NCBI RefSeq assembly: GCF_040581485.1
Contig: NC_090129.1
Span: 6,310,501 to 6,374,500 of the forward strand
Source: Linepithema humile
Taxonomy: Eukaryota > Arthropoda > Insecta > Hymenoptera > Formicidae
DNA length: 64,000 nt
Direction: 5' to 3'
A program made the translations under genes and the position numbers. This document shows, piece by piece, positions 43,001 to 57,510 of the stretch. Within the stretch, counting starts at the first letter, position 1; every line of letters starts with the position of its first letter. The notes under the pieces are model-generated. The model was not told the DNA's origin. It saw nothing but the letters and a program-made list of their open reading frames with translations, and did not search any database.

Positions 43001-46000
43001 AAGTCGATCGATTGAAAACACGCCGGTGTAATCTATCAAGCCGCGGAATATCGCGTTTCTCGACAACAATGAAGAGACGCGCAGACGCTAATAGGGCAAC
43101 GCGTGTTTGTACGACGGCGGTGCACGATCGTCCGGGAACTTCCGTATAATTAACGAGACTGCGTTTCCCGATTAATTGGCCCGGGAGACTTTCACGAAAA
43201 TTAATCCGCCCCGGGGCGCCAATACCTACCGGTGCAGAGCGGAATTTCAAAAGCAAAAGCAAATGCGCGCGCGCACGACCAATGACGATAACGGGCTTCT
43301 GGCGAGTTTGTTTTTTCGAATATTTGACGAATGCATGCCTTATTAAACTCTTCCCTTTGCCGCTGCGAACGAGCGAACTATCGACAGAAATGCACTTTTT
43401 TTTAATACTCTCACGCAAGTCGCAATGAAATTCGCGTGACAATCATAGTTCCGAACAAAGGAAGATCCGCGCGGTGTTCGACGACATGACAATAAAAATA
43501 AAAAGAGAGAAAAGAAAAAAAAAGAGAGACTCACAAATAGCATTGTGACGAAATACGCGGGCTGAATGGAATTCCCGTTCCGCAGAGGCAATCGCAGGAA
43601 TGACGGTTGTATTTTTCCGTCGTCGTCCGCGATGATTTATGAGAACGGTCGCGTGGACGCGGTCCGTGGACGCGCTGTGTGTCCCTACTTTTATTACGTG
43701 CAAACCATTTACAGACGGCGTTCATTAGAGGGAGTGCCTTGATCGAGTGGACTGAAAGGAAAGTAATGACGTTCCGGTGGAGGCTATCGGTAACATGGAA
43801 CAAGGTCGTTAAGACCGTGTCGCGAGGATTCATCGATCTTCCGGTGTCTCGTCTCCGACTGTCAGTTTCAGGTTGCGTAGTTCGAACAGACAACGCCCGA
43901 TCGTGACGTTTAGGGATCGGGGTCAGAACTGGGGAATGAAGAAAAAGAAAAAAAAGAACAATTCTTCAAGCAAAGCTCCTCGCGAATTTCTCGGGAAAAG
44001 AATTATTCGCCTCATTTATACGTTCCTTTCGTTTGTCCTTCGAGACTTTGCTCGTCGGCAGAAGCTTCTCCTATGCTCAATAGTTCCCGATTTCTTGACA
44101 AATTGATATTTGATTTCTTCAGGGAGTTTGATCCTTTTTGGCTGTCAGATAATGAAGTTAGAATTTTCCCGTAAAAAAATTTCTGTTAAAGATTCTTTTA
44201 TATTTTTAAGAAAAGTTTACATTTTGAAAACACAATCGCTACTTGTCCTTTTTGGTAGAATCTAGTCTTTTTGGAACGAGATTAGCGTGACTTAGCGTCT
44301 GCCGGAAGAACTGGAAATAAGCCAAAAACTATGTACTTATGACACTTTGAGTACTCTGCTTAACTTTTAGCGCATTCGAAAGTTCCATCGTTATACAAAT
44401 TGTAGAAGAGCTTCGCGTTTATTTCCGTATTGACGCATATGCGTACTCACTTTTGTGTAAAATGCCCGCGCTTTTATTTATAACGCGGTGAAGAGTAAAC
44501 ATCGAATGTTTTGTTTTATTAATTATATTATCAATAACTGGAAATAAATACCAGAGAATCGAACGCTACAGAATTTCATGAATAGAAATAAAAACAATTT
44601 AACATGATATGAATTACTTTTGGTAAATGAAATAATTTAATCGAAGAATAATTAAATAGAAATAGTTTCATAAAAATAATTTATAAAATATGAGAACAAT
44701 GGTATTTTAAAATTATCGAGGAATTAACGATATTTTAATCTTTCCAATTTTACCATTACGACCGTCCATTCGCGAAAAAAGGCGGTGGCGAGAAGTATAT
44801 TTCTCTGCACTTGTAACATCAAAAAGCGAACACATCGACATCGTGTGACCTTAAAAGTCCGGTGTAGAAGACGTCTCTCGACGCGACCACTCCACGCGTT
44901 ACTGCATGTACGAGAGTGCTCCAAGAGGGACATCGTCCATAACTTTGCATTCTCATTGGTGCTTTGTGCGAGCACCGCGGGGATTCCGGCTCCCAAATTC
45001 GGACGCGGTTCGACGAACTTGCTGGAAAGATGATCGGAGATGCGGCGGTGGGTGGGCGCCGGCTGGATCGCGGCCAAGAGTCTTCTCGCCCCTTTGATCG
45101 CTCCATCAGCCGAATCGGGCCGCTGTATATTATCAATACCGGTCCAATGTCGAATCCTGGCGCGGGAGAAGCGCGTAAAGCCGGAGTAAGTTAAATTGCG
45201 CCGCCGAGCGCGGCGGCTGTCGGTCGTTTGAAAGCCCATTTCCGATAGAAACCACCCCTTTTCCGCCCCTCTTCCTTGTCAGTCAAACGCAATGAAACCA
45301 AGCCCCGGCTTCTCATCCTTTATATCAATTTTCGGCCAATTTTGAATTGCACGCGCTCGTTCCGCGGGGATTCCGCCTGCTTGCCGTTCGGCCTGGAAAA
45401 ATATCTAGGATTGATTGCTCGCAGGTATGTCGCAATAAATTGGCAGTCCCGACGCGACGCTGTATCCTTTCGCAGTATCCGCACTAAAAAGTTTGATCGC
45501 TGCAGCGAGCACCGCACTGCGGACTCCCGGAACGCGTCGTCCACTAACATTCGTGCGAGCGACGAAAAAGAAAAAGCGACTTAGTCCGGAAACGCAAAAC
45601 TCTCAGGAGAGAAGGGAAAAATATCGCGTTTTGCGAAATCTACGACGTGATTTGTAATGAAAATTTTATGTATTGCGGAGATTGCTTCATCCGATGCGGA
45701 AAGTGGTGTTTTCCACTGGTGTTTGCTCACGATATTTTAAATAAATATATAATAAAAGATTGTACGACCCCACAAAATATTGTCAGTTAATAATTTGTCA
45801 GCAAACTACACGACAGCATGACTCTCCAAATATCTTTATAAAAAAAATATAGTTTATGCGAAAAGACGAACGCATAATTGAATATTTATGAGTGCAGTAA
45901 CGCAATGTGATTTGACAAAAAAAGTCACCTTTATTGGTCTCATTACTTCTTGCTGGCTCAATTAAATATCGAACATTGAATATTTAACATGGATAGCAAT

Positions 46001-48785
46001 TGGCATTCGGAGATAGTTTGACATTTCGTTCCTTGATATGCGTTCTTCGTTACCCCATAATGCATATTTATGAATCCTTGAATCGTAATGGATGCGCGAG
46101 CGACGCGAATTCAGTAATAATATCTCTTCTCTCCATGATACGGACCTCCGGGCGGACCTCGCTATCAACACTCTATTGAGACCTCTAAACTGTGTTGCTC
46201 TCGATTTACATATTTTCGAATATTCGTATTATGCAGACGATATTTAATCTTCAGCAGACTCGTTGCAGAAGACGGAAACGTCTCTCTTTGCATAGCAAAG
46301 TTGTCAAAACATTTACTTTCAACTGCTGCTCGCTATCGAAAAGTTTACCTGAAACTAACATGCACTTCAGTATATTTCTCCGCGTAGAAGAGTACGTCGT
46401 ATTTTGTAAAATTACATTTCGTCACAGAAACCGTTTGGCATGGCGAACACGTATCAGTCGTTACTTTTCGCGTTTTTGTCAATTTTTTTATTACGTTACA
46501 TTTATGCAAACACGTGGCAAGCAACGCGATGCAAGAGAAGCGATAATTAAAGTCTCGTCCGTGCTTAAAAATTATATTCTCCGATTATTCTTGAATAAAA
46601 TTATTATATAAAATTTGAAGATATCTTTTTTATATATTTTAAATAGAATTAAACATTGCATTAATCCATAATTTATTTTTCAACATTTTACGAATTCAAG
46701 ATAATATATTTTTGTATTTTCAAACATTTTTATAAACTTTATTGACCGTTATTATCTTTATTGTGTTGTTTTTTAACAATATTTGTTTTAACGAATGTTT
46801 TTAGGCTGCTTTTTCTCTGAAAATTGAATCTTCGGCTCACATGAATATGCAACGTCGAGATAGGATCCCCATAAAATTGTAACCGTATCTTAGTTTTCCG
46901 TTTCACTGCATTACTATTGATCTGTGACCCGTGCAGCGTGATTGCACTGCGGATACGCCAGTATCGCTATATTAACAGATTACATCGATGCTTTTCTCGT
47001 TGTGAAAATAAAAACCGTACGAGAAAATTGTCTCTGTTCGTTTAAATTAAATAATAATGGCAATATAACCTTTATCTCGACAAAAAGCTGCTTGAGAAAA
47101 ATTGAAATGGTTTAATAGAAATTTCTTATTATTAAGTCGCACAATATATATCACCGATTTAATTTATAACAATCGCCATAATTGATTCGATGAAATAAAA
47201 AGAGCGGGATGAGCTTTTAGATAGTGCACGGAAGAGTACACTTCGATGATAATCAATAATAAATTAATCAACAATTAAGCAATATCAGATAGTGATTTAA
47301 TCACAGTTAATTCTTTGACTTTGTCGAATTCCGCATTTGTAACGCATTTATTTGTTGAACCGTACAGATCGCGTGAAAACGCACGACCGACAACATTCGA
47401 TTTTATCAACTTTAATCGCCGAAATAGACCGCCAGGATTAATACTCATCGAACATTTTAATTATATAATGACGTATTACCACGTTCCCGGATTGAAAAGC
47501 GAGATGGCTAAATGCGAGGTTTCCGATGCTTTAATGATAATTAGATGAAATCGAAAACGATATATGGTATATGATACATGCGCGATTAGCTCATCGAGAA
47601 TTAATATCTCGTTTGGTGTAGCGTGAACGAGTTGACAGGTGTTGCGCGATAACGCATCAAATTAAAAAATAAAGACGCGTACTGCAGGATAAATGGAAAA
47701 TCATATATGCATACGTAATCGTATTACGATCGAGTTGTCAATCGAGATCATAAATTGTAACAGAAACAATTGTTTGTTGGTTGCAGCGAAGCTGGACGGC
47801 GTGAAGACGTACATGAGGATGAGGAGAGTGCCGAATCATTTGCAGGTGAAGGTTATCAAATGGTTCGACTATCTGTGGCTGACGCAGAAGTGTTCCGACG
47901 AGGAGAAAGCAGTGAGTTGTCTTCCGGGTAAGTTGATATTTCAATTTATATATTAAAGTAACTGTAATGTAATGTAATAAACTTTAATACGCAACGCATT
48001 AATTTACTGAAAATTAATTTACTGAAAAAGAGACAAATGAGAAACACAGATAAAAATGCAAAAGAAACTGTAAAATTGCATTTTACAAAAGGCATGCAGT
48101 TATTTTTAATATGAGAAATTCGTGGAAATTATAATGAATAATGTAATTAACGCGAATGTTATTATCTTATTTTCATATTAATTATTTATTCTCTCTTTAT
48201 TCTCTAATTATTAATATGTAACATAAAACAGGAATGAATATATTTGCATAAACGTGAGATACGTGAAAATCCGGCGTGGTCGTAACTTTATGATATTTAT
48301 ATAAGTCCGGTGCGCAAGAGTAGTCGGGTCAAGCTTACGCTATTTTACAGGCGTATAATTTAACGAATGTGCAATTAATGCATCCGTCGTGAACTTTGTG
48401 AGTTAAAAACTTTTTATTTTTTTTCACAGCAATTTATTAATCAAATAACGACGATTCTAAATTACGCGAAGCGAATGTTTACGAGCAATGAAATCGGTAT
48501 CGCCGCCTTTCGTTGGTGTTGGCGTATATAATTTCGCAGGAAACATTTGATCTCGTAACTGCTGGCGAGATCTGCAAACTAAAATGCGAGCAAACCGAAG
48601 CATAAGCAGGCTACATGTACAGCTGCCAACATCGTCACCCTTTAATGCAACTGCACGAGAGCAAACAGTTGTGCGCGAATTTTCGCCAAGGTACTTTTGC
48701 CAAGAGGTGAAACAAAAATACATGCTAAAACTTCGCGGTGTATTTCGAAAGTTGGCATTTATTAATTCCCCGCGCTCACCATAAG

Positions 48786-48837
<52 letters not shown>

Positions 48838-51800
48838 TGTAATTCAATAAAGATGCACAATTAATGAATTTTGCATATTTAATTAGCGGAATGCGAAAAT
48901 AGGTCAATTTACATGTGTTATTGGTTTGCAACATAAAAATACATATAATCGTTCACTTTTTTAACAAATAAATTTATTCAGAATTTTTCAGAACTTTTAA
49001 CAAGAGTTTGCTTTTAATTAATGATCCGCAGCAATATGTATTCGATATTCCGATCGAAGCACGCAAGTATTCATAAATTTTACGAACGTTTTTTTACCGC
49101 TTGCGCAAACTGCAAGAAACACATTTCTAAACCGATTGTTAACGGCAACTCGGGCGGATTATTGGAGTGGAACAATATTATTGTTACGAATTCCCTACTA
49201 AAACGCCCGTAAAGAACTGTAATAATGATTGTATTGCTCGCAACGCTATAAAACCGAGTATGCAACATAAAGCGCAGTGTGTATAGAATCTGGCAAGTAA
49301 ACTCGAAGGGTCGGGGACCCACGGACTACATCGGATAACATAGGAGGACTTACGGCGGGAATTTATTGCGCCAGATATACGGTAGTGCTTAGCGCGAAGT
49401 CAAGCTCCCGCTAAAAAGAAAATTGTCAATTCTCCCTCTAAGCTTTCGCGGTCTCGCGCAAATTTCTCTTCCGTGAAAATGTATCGACTGATTTTTCACC
49501 CCACAATAGCAAGCGTTTCTTAACGGCGCGATGTAAAATTCAGATCTTTTTCATAATTGCTCTGCTTAGAGAAAAGAATAAAGTGGCTTTTACGTGCTTT
49601 TACGCGATACTGCATTTTGCAATACTTCCATGTGAATACTCTCGCAAAACTTTTTGTTTCTTGAAAAATGAAAGAAACACGCTTTACCATTCACTCTTTC
49701 GTCCAGCAGCTCATTATAATTTTAATACATGCGAGCAATCTTTTTTTCTCGCACAGTCATTCTCTTATTTAACGATGAAGAAGTGGAGTTCGGGAGGGTA
49801 GCGGTAACGCAGTCTGGGCCGTAGAATGTTAAAGAGGGAATAAATTGTCGAAGAGGGACGTTATTGTTTCACTGCGAAATGCTCTTCTCGTGGACGAGCT
49901 TCCACAACGGGAACAAGGAACGAGGGCAACAACCTGAAAACCGTTTCGCTAAATGACACAATTCTCGATGCAGTAAACGATGCGAATAGTAAAGCTTCCA
50001 AGTGCGCGTGGCGTAACGAGGACTTGGGGGATTGAATATTAGCGCGAAATGAAAAATTGCCGACTATTATAGCGCGAGGGTGTTCCCGCGAGTCATTCGG
50101 TCGGCTACAACGCGTTATGAAAGTAATATCGAAAACTAATAACACCGAACGTTTCCGCATAATATCGATATTTTCTTGCGAATAATTAGTTTGAATTTTT
50201 GCAATGCTTTGCGACATTAAATATTCTGCGAAATTTAAATTGCGTTTATAGAGACTTTTTTACTTTCTCTCAATATGCGGCAAATAAAAGGTAAAATTTT
50301 ATTGTCCCTACTGCTGCTGTTACATAATTTCTTTATATTAATTACTCGAAACGCCGGGAGCGTTAGTGCGCGACGCTCGAAAAATGTGTCCGCCGGCAGC
50401 CGCGGTCGTCGAAGCAGTTCTCGCAGCACGCTACGCATATATTATAAAACACTCGGTATTGCGCATTTTCGTACGGCGGATAATAATCGGATTATACCGA
50501 CGCAGAGACGGCCAATTAGGCTGCATTACGCGTTAATATCGGGTCGTATCGATCGCCGACAAAATTACACGTGGCGAAAAATGCCACGCGCCTCGGCACT
50601 TACAATGTGCCGCGCTTGCACAATCACAATTCGATTAGCGCTAATATGCGGAACTTGGCGCTAATTACGCGGCAATATTACCGCAATAACAATAGATACG
50701 CCGTGACAATAGAAATGTCGCAGCATATGCGCACTTGTACAGTCGACATGCTTCTGGGTTAACTGCCAATTCCTGGCGTACACGTTGCTATAATTATATT
50801 GACGGCAACAGCAACAATACTAAGCTTCACTTGGTTAATCAAGGATTGATGAGGGAAATAATTATTATCGTTAGCGGTCAGTAAATCTTATTTTGTGAAT
50901 AATGAGTCGGTGCGTGCGAATGTATAATTATTTATAACTTAATATTTATCACAATGAGCCGGATAATCAGGCATTCGCTTATTAATGACATTTTCAATCC
51001 AGAACCATATTTGTGCGGAAATATGCAATTGTCGTGGCGAGTCGAGTCGATTTTGTCAACATCGGTATCATTTAATCGAAGAATAAATCAAATAAGAAAT
51101 AATTAGTGTACATAATTTACAGTAATAAACTTGAGCGAAATTGCAGAGAGGTCGACGGATATGTAAATCGATTGTTTGTAAAAAAATCTTAATAAACGTG
51201 ACAGCTTTCGATAATTTCAATCTCGCCGTTTGTTCGCACGAATCCACAAAATATTCTATAAAAAGTTGCTCGTTTGATTTAGCTTCGGCGGTAATATTGA
51301 CGCGTGCATTTAAAACAGTATTTTCCGAACAGCCGAGATAAAACCCGGCCCAACGTTTACCTCCGTGTCTCTCGGCACGTTTCCGCAAACGATTTACGGA
51401 CGATTCGACATTTTTACCGGCCACTTTTTATCCTGGATAAAAAAAAACGCTATCACTTCGTGCAACACGTGTACGAGGACGTCAAAATGTGTATCGCCTA
51501 ATTGTTACAACTTTTTCTCGGATCTGTCGCGAACGTCAAGTTCAACGAAGTGCGCCTGGTTAATGAGACATTGCTTTTGTAAAAACATATGCGGTTCTTT
51601 TCGAAGAGAGAGTGGCTTTGCGCTTTAAAGTTTGAGTTGAAGCTGTCGTGCAGCGTAGCGTAACAAAAACAATCTCTCGGCGCTTCGCAACTTCCACTGG
51701 TGCAGCCGTACAATCTGTTCCGCGCGAAAATTTCATTATAGAGGTATCGCGGAAGAGGTTTTAAATATCAAACGCGAAATGTGTAGAATAATGAAAAAAA

Positions 51801-54469
51801 TTGTGGTTATAGAAAAGTTAGATCGTATAACTTTTTAAATTTTTTTAAATTAATTTAAAAAAAGAACTTTTACTTCGTATTACTTTTTTACGTAATTTAG
51901 CCATCTATTTGGACCATACATTGCATTTTCGCCGGAGGGTAAAAATTCTCTTTTTCTCTCTTTCTTTGGAATTTTTATCTCGAAGGTCTTTGAACATTTT
52001 TCTTATTCATTTGTTCATTAATATTCTCGTCGCTTCTCGTGCGTTGCAGATAAATTGAAGGCAGAGATCGCCATAAACGTTCATCTGGACACGCTGAGGA
52101 GAGTCGAGATCTTTCAGAACACGGAAGCTGGCTTCCTGTGCGAGCTGGTGCTGCGACTACGGCCTGTTCTTTTCTCACCTGGCGACTACATTTGCCGCAA
52201 AGGTAAGACATCAAATTATTATTTCTAGAGGACAAATTTTCGAATTATATTCGAGTGATGAAATATTTTTCGAAACTTTTTTACACCCTTAAAGAAGGAT
52301 TAAATCATAAATTAGATTTTGGATCAAAAGTGGACAGGCGATTGTTAGCAGTATCGACTTTTTCCATTTCCATTGTCATTTTACGGTCCCTCGAGAGTGC
52401 AAATCCTAGGCGGCGGCCTTTCTTCCTCCTCCATGCGATTTCTCCTCGGATTCCGGTGTGTCCTGCTTATAGGACGCGGTGTTGGCAGCGCGCCAAACAA
52501 TGTACCGTGGGTGTGAAAAATGACTGCACGTCCTCTTTCCATGCCCGTCCTCGTCACCAGTAGCGTAAACCGGGAACCGGCGGTAGGTCTGAATATTTTT
52601 ACTTTATGACCAAAAAGAGAGAGAGATAACTGCGCCGCGCTCGTTATCAACACGAGGAAAGGAAGCGCGTATTTGCGTACTTTGGTATAGCTCACCAGCA
52701 TTGGGAATCGGCACGTAAATTCTCACGATGTTTCAATGATTTTCTATAGTTTCCGAAATTCTAGTTTTTTTTAGAAAAATTTGACACTTTTATAAAACTG
52801 ACGAACATATCAATTCAAATTTCTAATTACGCCATAAATGTAATTTTTTATTTTATCTTAATTTTATATTACAAAACGGAAATTTTTTACCATTTGTTTT
52901 GTGAAGCTATCACAATTATCACAGCGATTATTTTAATAATAATTATTTTCCAAAAATCGATTTCATTGATATAAAGAAATCTTGAAGTTTGTTAAAAAAA
53001 TAGCTTTGATGTTTCCCTTCGAATATTTATATTGCGCATCAAAAAGTAGGTCATAAGCAAATAAAAAACGTATTGTTTTCCGCTTCCTTCGGCGTGCTTC
53101 TGTAGTATTTATATTTTTAAAGCATAAACATTTAGACGAGTAATTTCTCAGCTCGTCTAAGGTGCGAAGACCGAGAAACCGAGTCATTTTCCTACAAGCT
53201 GCCTGTCTTCCCATCCACTTTGCTCCGTCTCGATGGGAGTTGCTCTTCATTGCCGGCGAAACGACCGTCGCGTGCGTTCAGGAATGCCGCGGTCATTTTC
53301 TCCACGGGCAATGCCTCTACTTTGATGGGTGACTTCGCTTCGCGTCATTTCCGCCGCTGCATCGCGTTGCGCGATTACAGTCGGAATTATGACTTAGAGT
53401 TACTACTCGCCGCGTACAAACTATGGCCGTTCCCCTCGCGTGTTCTGTTGCGCGCAGATACTATCTTATTAAGCGCGATTCCACCGGCGTCAATTAATTT
53501 TAACCGTATCTTATTTTTTTCTCTGTGTTGCTTTCTAAAAAAGAGCATGAAAAGCGAATCACATACGTATTGCTAAAAGTTAATTAATTCTTATTTCTAT
53601 TCCATTTTCTCGTTATTCTCGTTCCTCCACCGGATGATGCGTAATGTTTAGTAGTGGCGGAAGTCACATCAGTAAAACGATACGAGCGTTGTTACACTAC
53701 GTAGAAGCACTAACTCTCGTCGTATACCTCGAAGCACACCGACTGTTGCATCCCAACCAATGGCGCCGTCCTAGTTGATTATTTTTATAGATTTATAAAA
53801 AGATATTACCTAAGAAAAGTTGGATTTTATGTTAAGTACATTCACAAAAAACTTTTTGAAAATGAAAGAAATACGACTTGTACTATTTTTTTATATGCTA
53901 GTATTATTATAAAAAATCCTGAGATACGCTTTAATTAAAGTAAAAACAGAGGAATAAAGATTTTATTCACATGATCGCGTTTATTTCCAATTTAATTATT
54001 TGGGTGTGATATTTGCGTGCTTGCAGGTGAGGTGGGAAAGGAGATGTACATAGTGAATAGGGGCCGACTGCAGGTGGTGGCCGACAACGGGAAGACGGTG
54101 CTCGCCACCCTTAAGGCGGGTTCCTACTTCGGGGAGATCAGCATTCTCAATATGGGGACCGCAGGTAAAGAGTGCGGTAAATATTCCAAACGGACCAGGG
54201 GCCCGTGAGCTGTCCCCCTTCGTTTTTCACGATCACGTTTTCACGTTTCACGTTCTTACCACTCTGTGAGAGGGCAAGCCGTCGAGCCGGTATGAGCCGA
54301 TCTAAAAACGATCTCTCTAGCAATTTTTCACTATCTCTCTTTTTCTCGCAGACTTGTCCCACTTGTCAATTTTCACCTTTTAATCGCGATCGACGTTCAT
54401 GCAACGACAGCCGCACGGTGAATAGCGTAGTGAAGAAAAAAATCAAAGCGTAAATATATCAATCGTCAA

Positions 54470-54522
<53 letters not shown>

Positions 54523-54523
54523 A

Positions 54524-54569
<46 letters not shown>

Positions 54570-57472
54570 TATAAAATGGAAAAGAAAATTTGATAGAGAC
54601 TGATAGAATTTTTTAAAAATTGAAACAAATTTAGGAACAAAAATAAAAATTTCACATTTTCCACGATGACAATTAAAATAGAAATAACCGCAGCGTTACT
54701 TGAAATAGATTTTTTTAACAAGTTATACGTCGATATTTTCGACATATTAATTTCATTACTGTTCGCTTATAATTAAAGATAGCAGAAAATTTTGTGAGTG
54801 TCTTGTTAGTATCATCTCAGATCTTTCATAAATAAACTCATAAATATGGATGAGTTATATTATTAAAGAGCTTGCTACAAAACTCCGGAGCACTTTCAAA
54901 ATTAAACATAATCTTGCAATTTAAGTTCACGTATACGCGAGTAAAAACTAAATAAATCGTCCAGGTATTAACCGAGTTTTAGCTCTTCTGTTTTCATGGG
55001 CGTTATATTATCTTTTCAGAAAGACAGGTTTTATCTAATTTAACTGTGATTGACGTTGAATTACCTACTGTGGACAATTTTGCTGCGCGTACTTTCCCAT
55101 TATCGCTGGATTTGTCGCGGAATTTATGGTTCACATATTCACCCTGCAAATTTACTGCGAAATTTCTCTATTTGAGTTTGGGGTTTCAATTCGTTTCATG
55201 TGGAACGCATTATTCAATATGAACGTGAAGTGGAAAGTGATCGCTTTTAGCCGAATATACACACAGCAGAAAACAAAAATATATATTATCTGAAAACAAC
55301 ATTTATAGATCTAAAGATATTAGTTATAGCAAAAAATATAGTGCATGGGTAGATTTTCTAGAAATATCAAGACAAATTCTATTAAATGACCGAAGAGAAA
55401 AATCAACGTGGTTTAACCCAGGCTCAACAGATATTCGTATTCGTCGCGCGCGCACGCACATTGATAAAGGAGTCAACGGGGAAAAAAAAAAAATTTTTTT
55501 CCGGCTTATTTTCCTGCACAATTTAATGGACGTGATGGGAAAGCCGGCTTTCAAAGCCCCACGCACCGTCTTCAATCACTCGCGCGTCTTCCGGGAAGCT
55601 CGTCCCTGACGAGGACGGAAAGAGGATTGGCAATGCAAAGTATCGTTCCAATTTCTCTGCATCGACAATTCTATTGCCGCTGTCTACCAGGATGGAGCCG
55701 TCCGCGCGTGCAGGTCGTCGCGCGAGATCGATAGCACCAGTCTCTTGTTCTTGTTTTCAAGGACCAGGTTTCTCCGGACGACTCTCGACGAGACGAAAAA
55801 ATAAGCATCGCAACTATCGTCGGCGCGCGGAAAGAGAGTCGCTCCTCCCGGAGACGGCATGAACTTTATTCTTCCGTCGAACTCTTTTCAGAAAACTCTT
55901 TCTTCGAGCGAACCTCGCGTCTGTAGTCGTCGTGAAGAAACTTCGGTTTATAATAAGAGCCGCGCCATCTGAATGATTTTAATCCCCTCTAAATTGAATT
56001 TTCTTCTCATATTTTCAGAGCGGCCTCCGCTGTTATTAAATTAAAGGAATTTAATTCTCTATGATACTATCTTTTTTGTATTTCCTTTTTTTTTTAACAG
56101 TTTATAAAGAATTTTCCTTGTTGCCAGCGGCTGTCTCGGCTTATCTTCTTAGAAAACACAAGCTCTATAACTCCGCCACGTTGTATCTGCATAAACCGGG
56201 CGAAATTAGCTTGCGCGGAGATGTGAAAAGTTTTTCAGATACTGTTATTTGTAGATAACAGGATATCCATCGTCCTGGGATATTGCCGCGGATTCCGCGG
56301 GCGTTTAGCCATGCGAACCGAATCAATCGCATTTGAATTTCGTGTTATGCTTGCGTCGAGAGACGAGAATTTTACGATACTCTGCTTACCCAATAAACAG
56401 AAACGTTAATTGAACTTCGCAAGCACACGCGGCGGAGCCCGTCGTTGCGAGACCGTCGACGCATCTCGAATAAGGCCCACGTGACACGTATTGCCCTTTA
56501 GTCTCCACCCTTCCAATCTTTTTCACGGCTACTGTACTACAGTTTATTTATTTTTTTTTGTTTTTTTTTACGATCGACCGGAACGACCAACCGAACAATG
56601 ACGCATGTCGTAAAATATCAAATTCCCTTTTCCTTTTCTTTTTACGGCGCGGCAGAGTCACCGCAAAATTTTGGCGACACCTCGTGCTCTCGAAGAAAAA
56701 AAGAGAAATAAAAAATTAAAATAATAAAAGGCTGAACTATTGCTCGGAATTATTAGTCAGCTTATTTTTTTCCATTCGGAAATACGCGTGTGTAGGCGTG
56801 CCAATCGTTGCGAGTCGGCTCCTAACGAGGCGTACCGGTCGATAAGATCTCGATGAGAAATATTTTTAGCCATTCATGCTCAATTTCTACTTTGCTTTCG
56901 TAGCTCTATTAGCGGAGGTGGCTTAGAATCTGGAATCGATTCAGATTTTAACCACGCCCTCTTCAGCATCATATCTTTAATTCTCGCAATCGGTGCTGCC
57001 ACGCCACGCTGGGACTGTCACAGTTTTTATTATACCATTTTGCATATTTATTAATTGTTACATCTTTATTACAGTTTATTATTACAGAGGGTGGCATTTG
57101 TAAGGTCTATTTAAAGCTTATTTATTATATTTGTAAATTATTAGCCAAGATTATCGATTATTAATTACTGCAATCGCGCGGTTACTGATAGCTTTGATGC
57201 ATATGGTTTCATTATCGATGAGAATTATCATTGCGCCCGATTTACAAATGCCTCCTACGATAGCATTTCCATTTTCATGCGATATTCTCATGTTACTATT
57301 CATTGCACTATTCACGTATTTCTCACGATTTGCCACTATCACTCCCTGATGTAGGCTCTTATTGATGATTGTAATTTACTGCTGTGATGCGTGCTGATTT
57401 CGTACGGATGTACTGACCTGCATTCGAATCTGTCAATTTTTATCACATATATATATATACATACATCACAAA

Positions 57473-57510
<38 letters not shown>

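Noticed and set aside
42804..43442. 212-codon minus-strand ORF
   Set aside because: Longest frame in the window, but it lies in CpG-rich sequence with several overlapping frames on both strands, Arg/Ser-rich composition and no recognisable domain.
44724..45239. 171-codon minus-strand ORF
   Set aside because: Overlapped by four plus-strand frames; the composition matches chance opening in GC-rich sequence.
50275..50664. 129-codon plus-strand ORF starting with a signal-peptide-like hydrophobic stretch
   Set aside because: After the hydrophobic start it becomes Arg-rich low-information sequence in a GC-rich patch, overlapped by other open frames. No motif or splice support.
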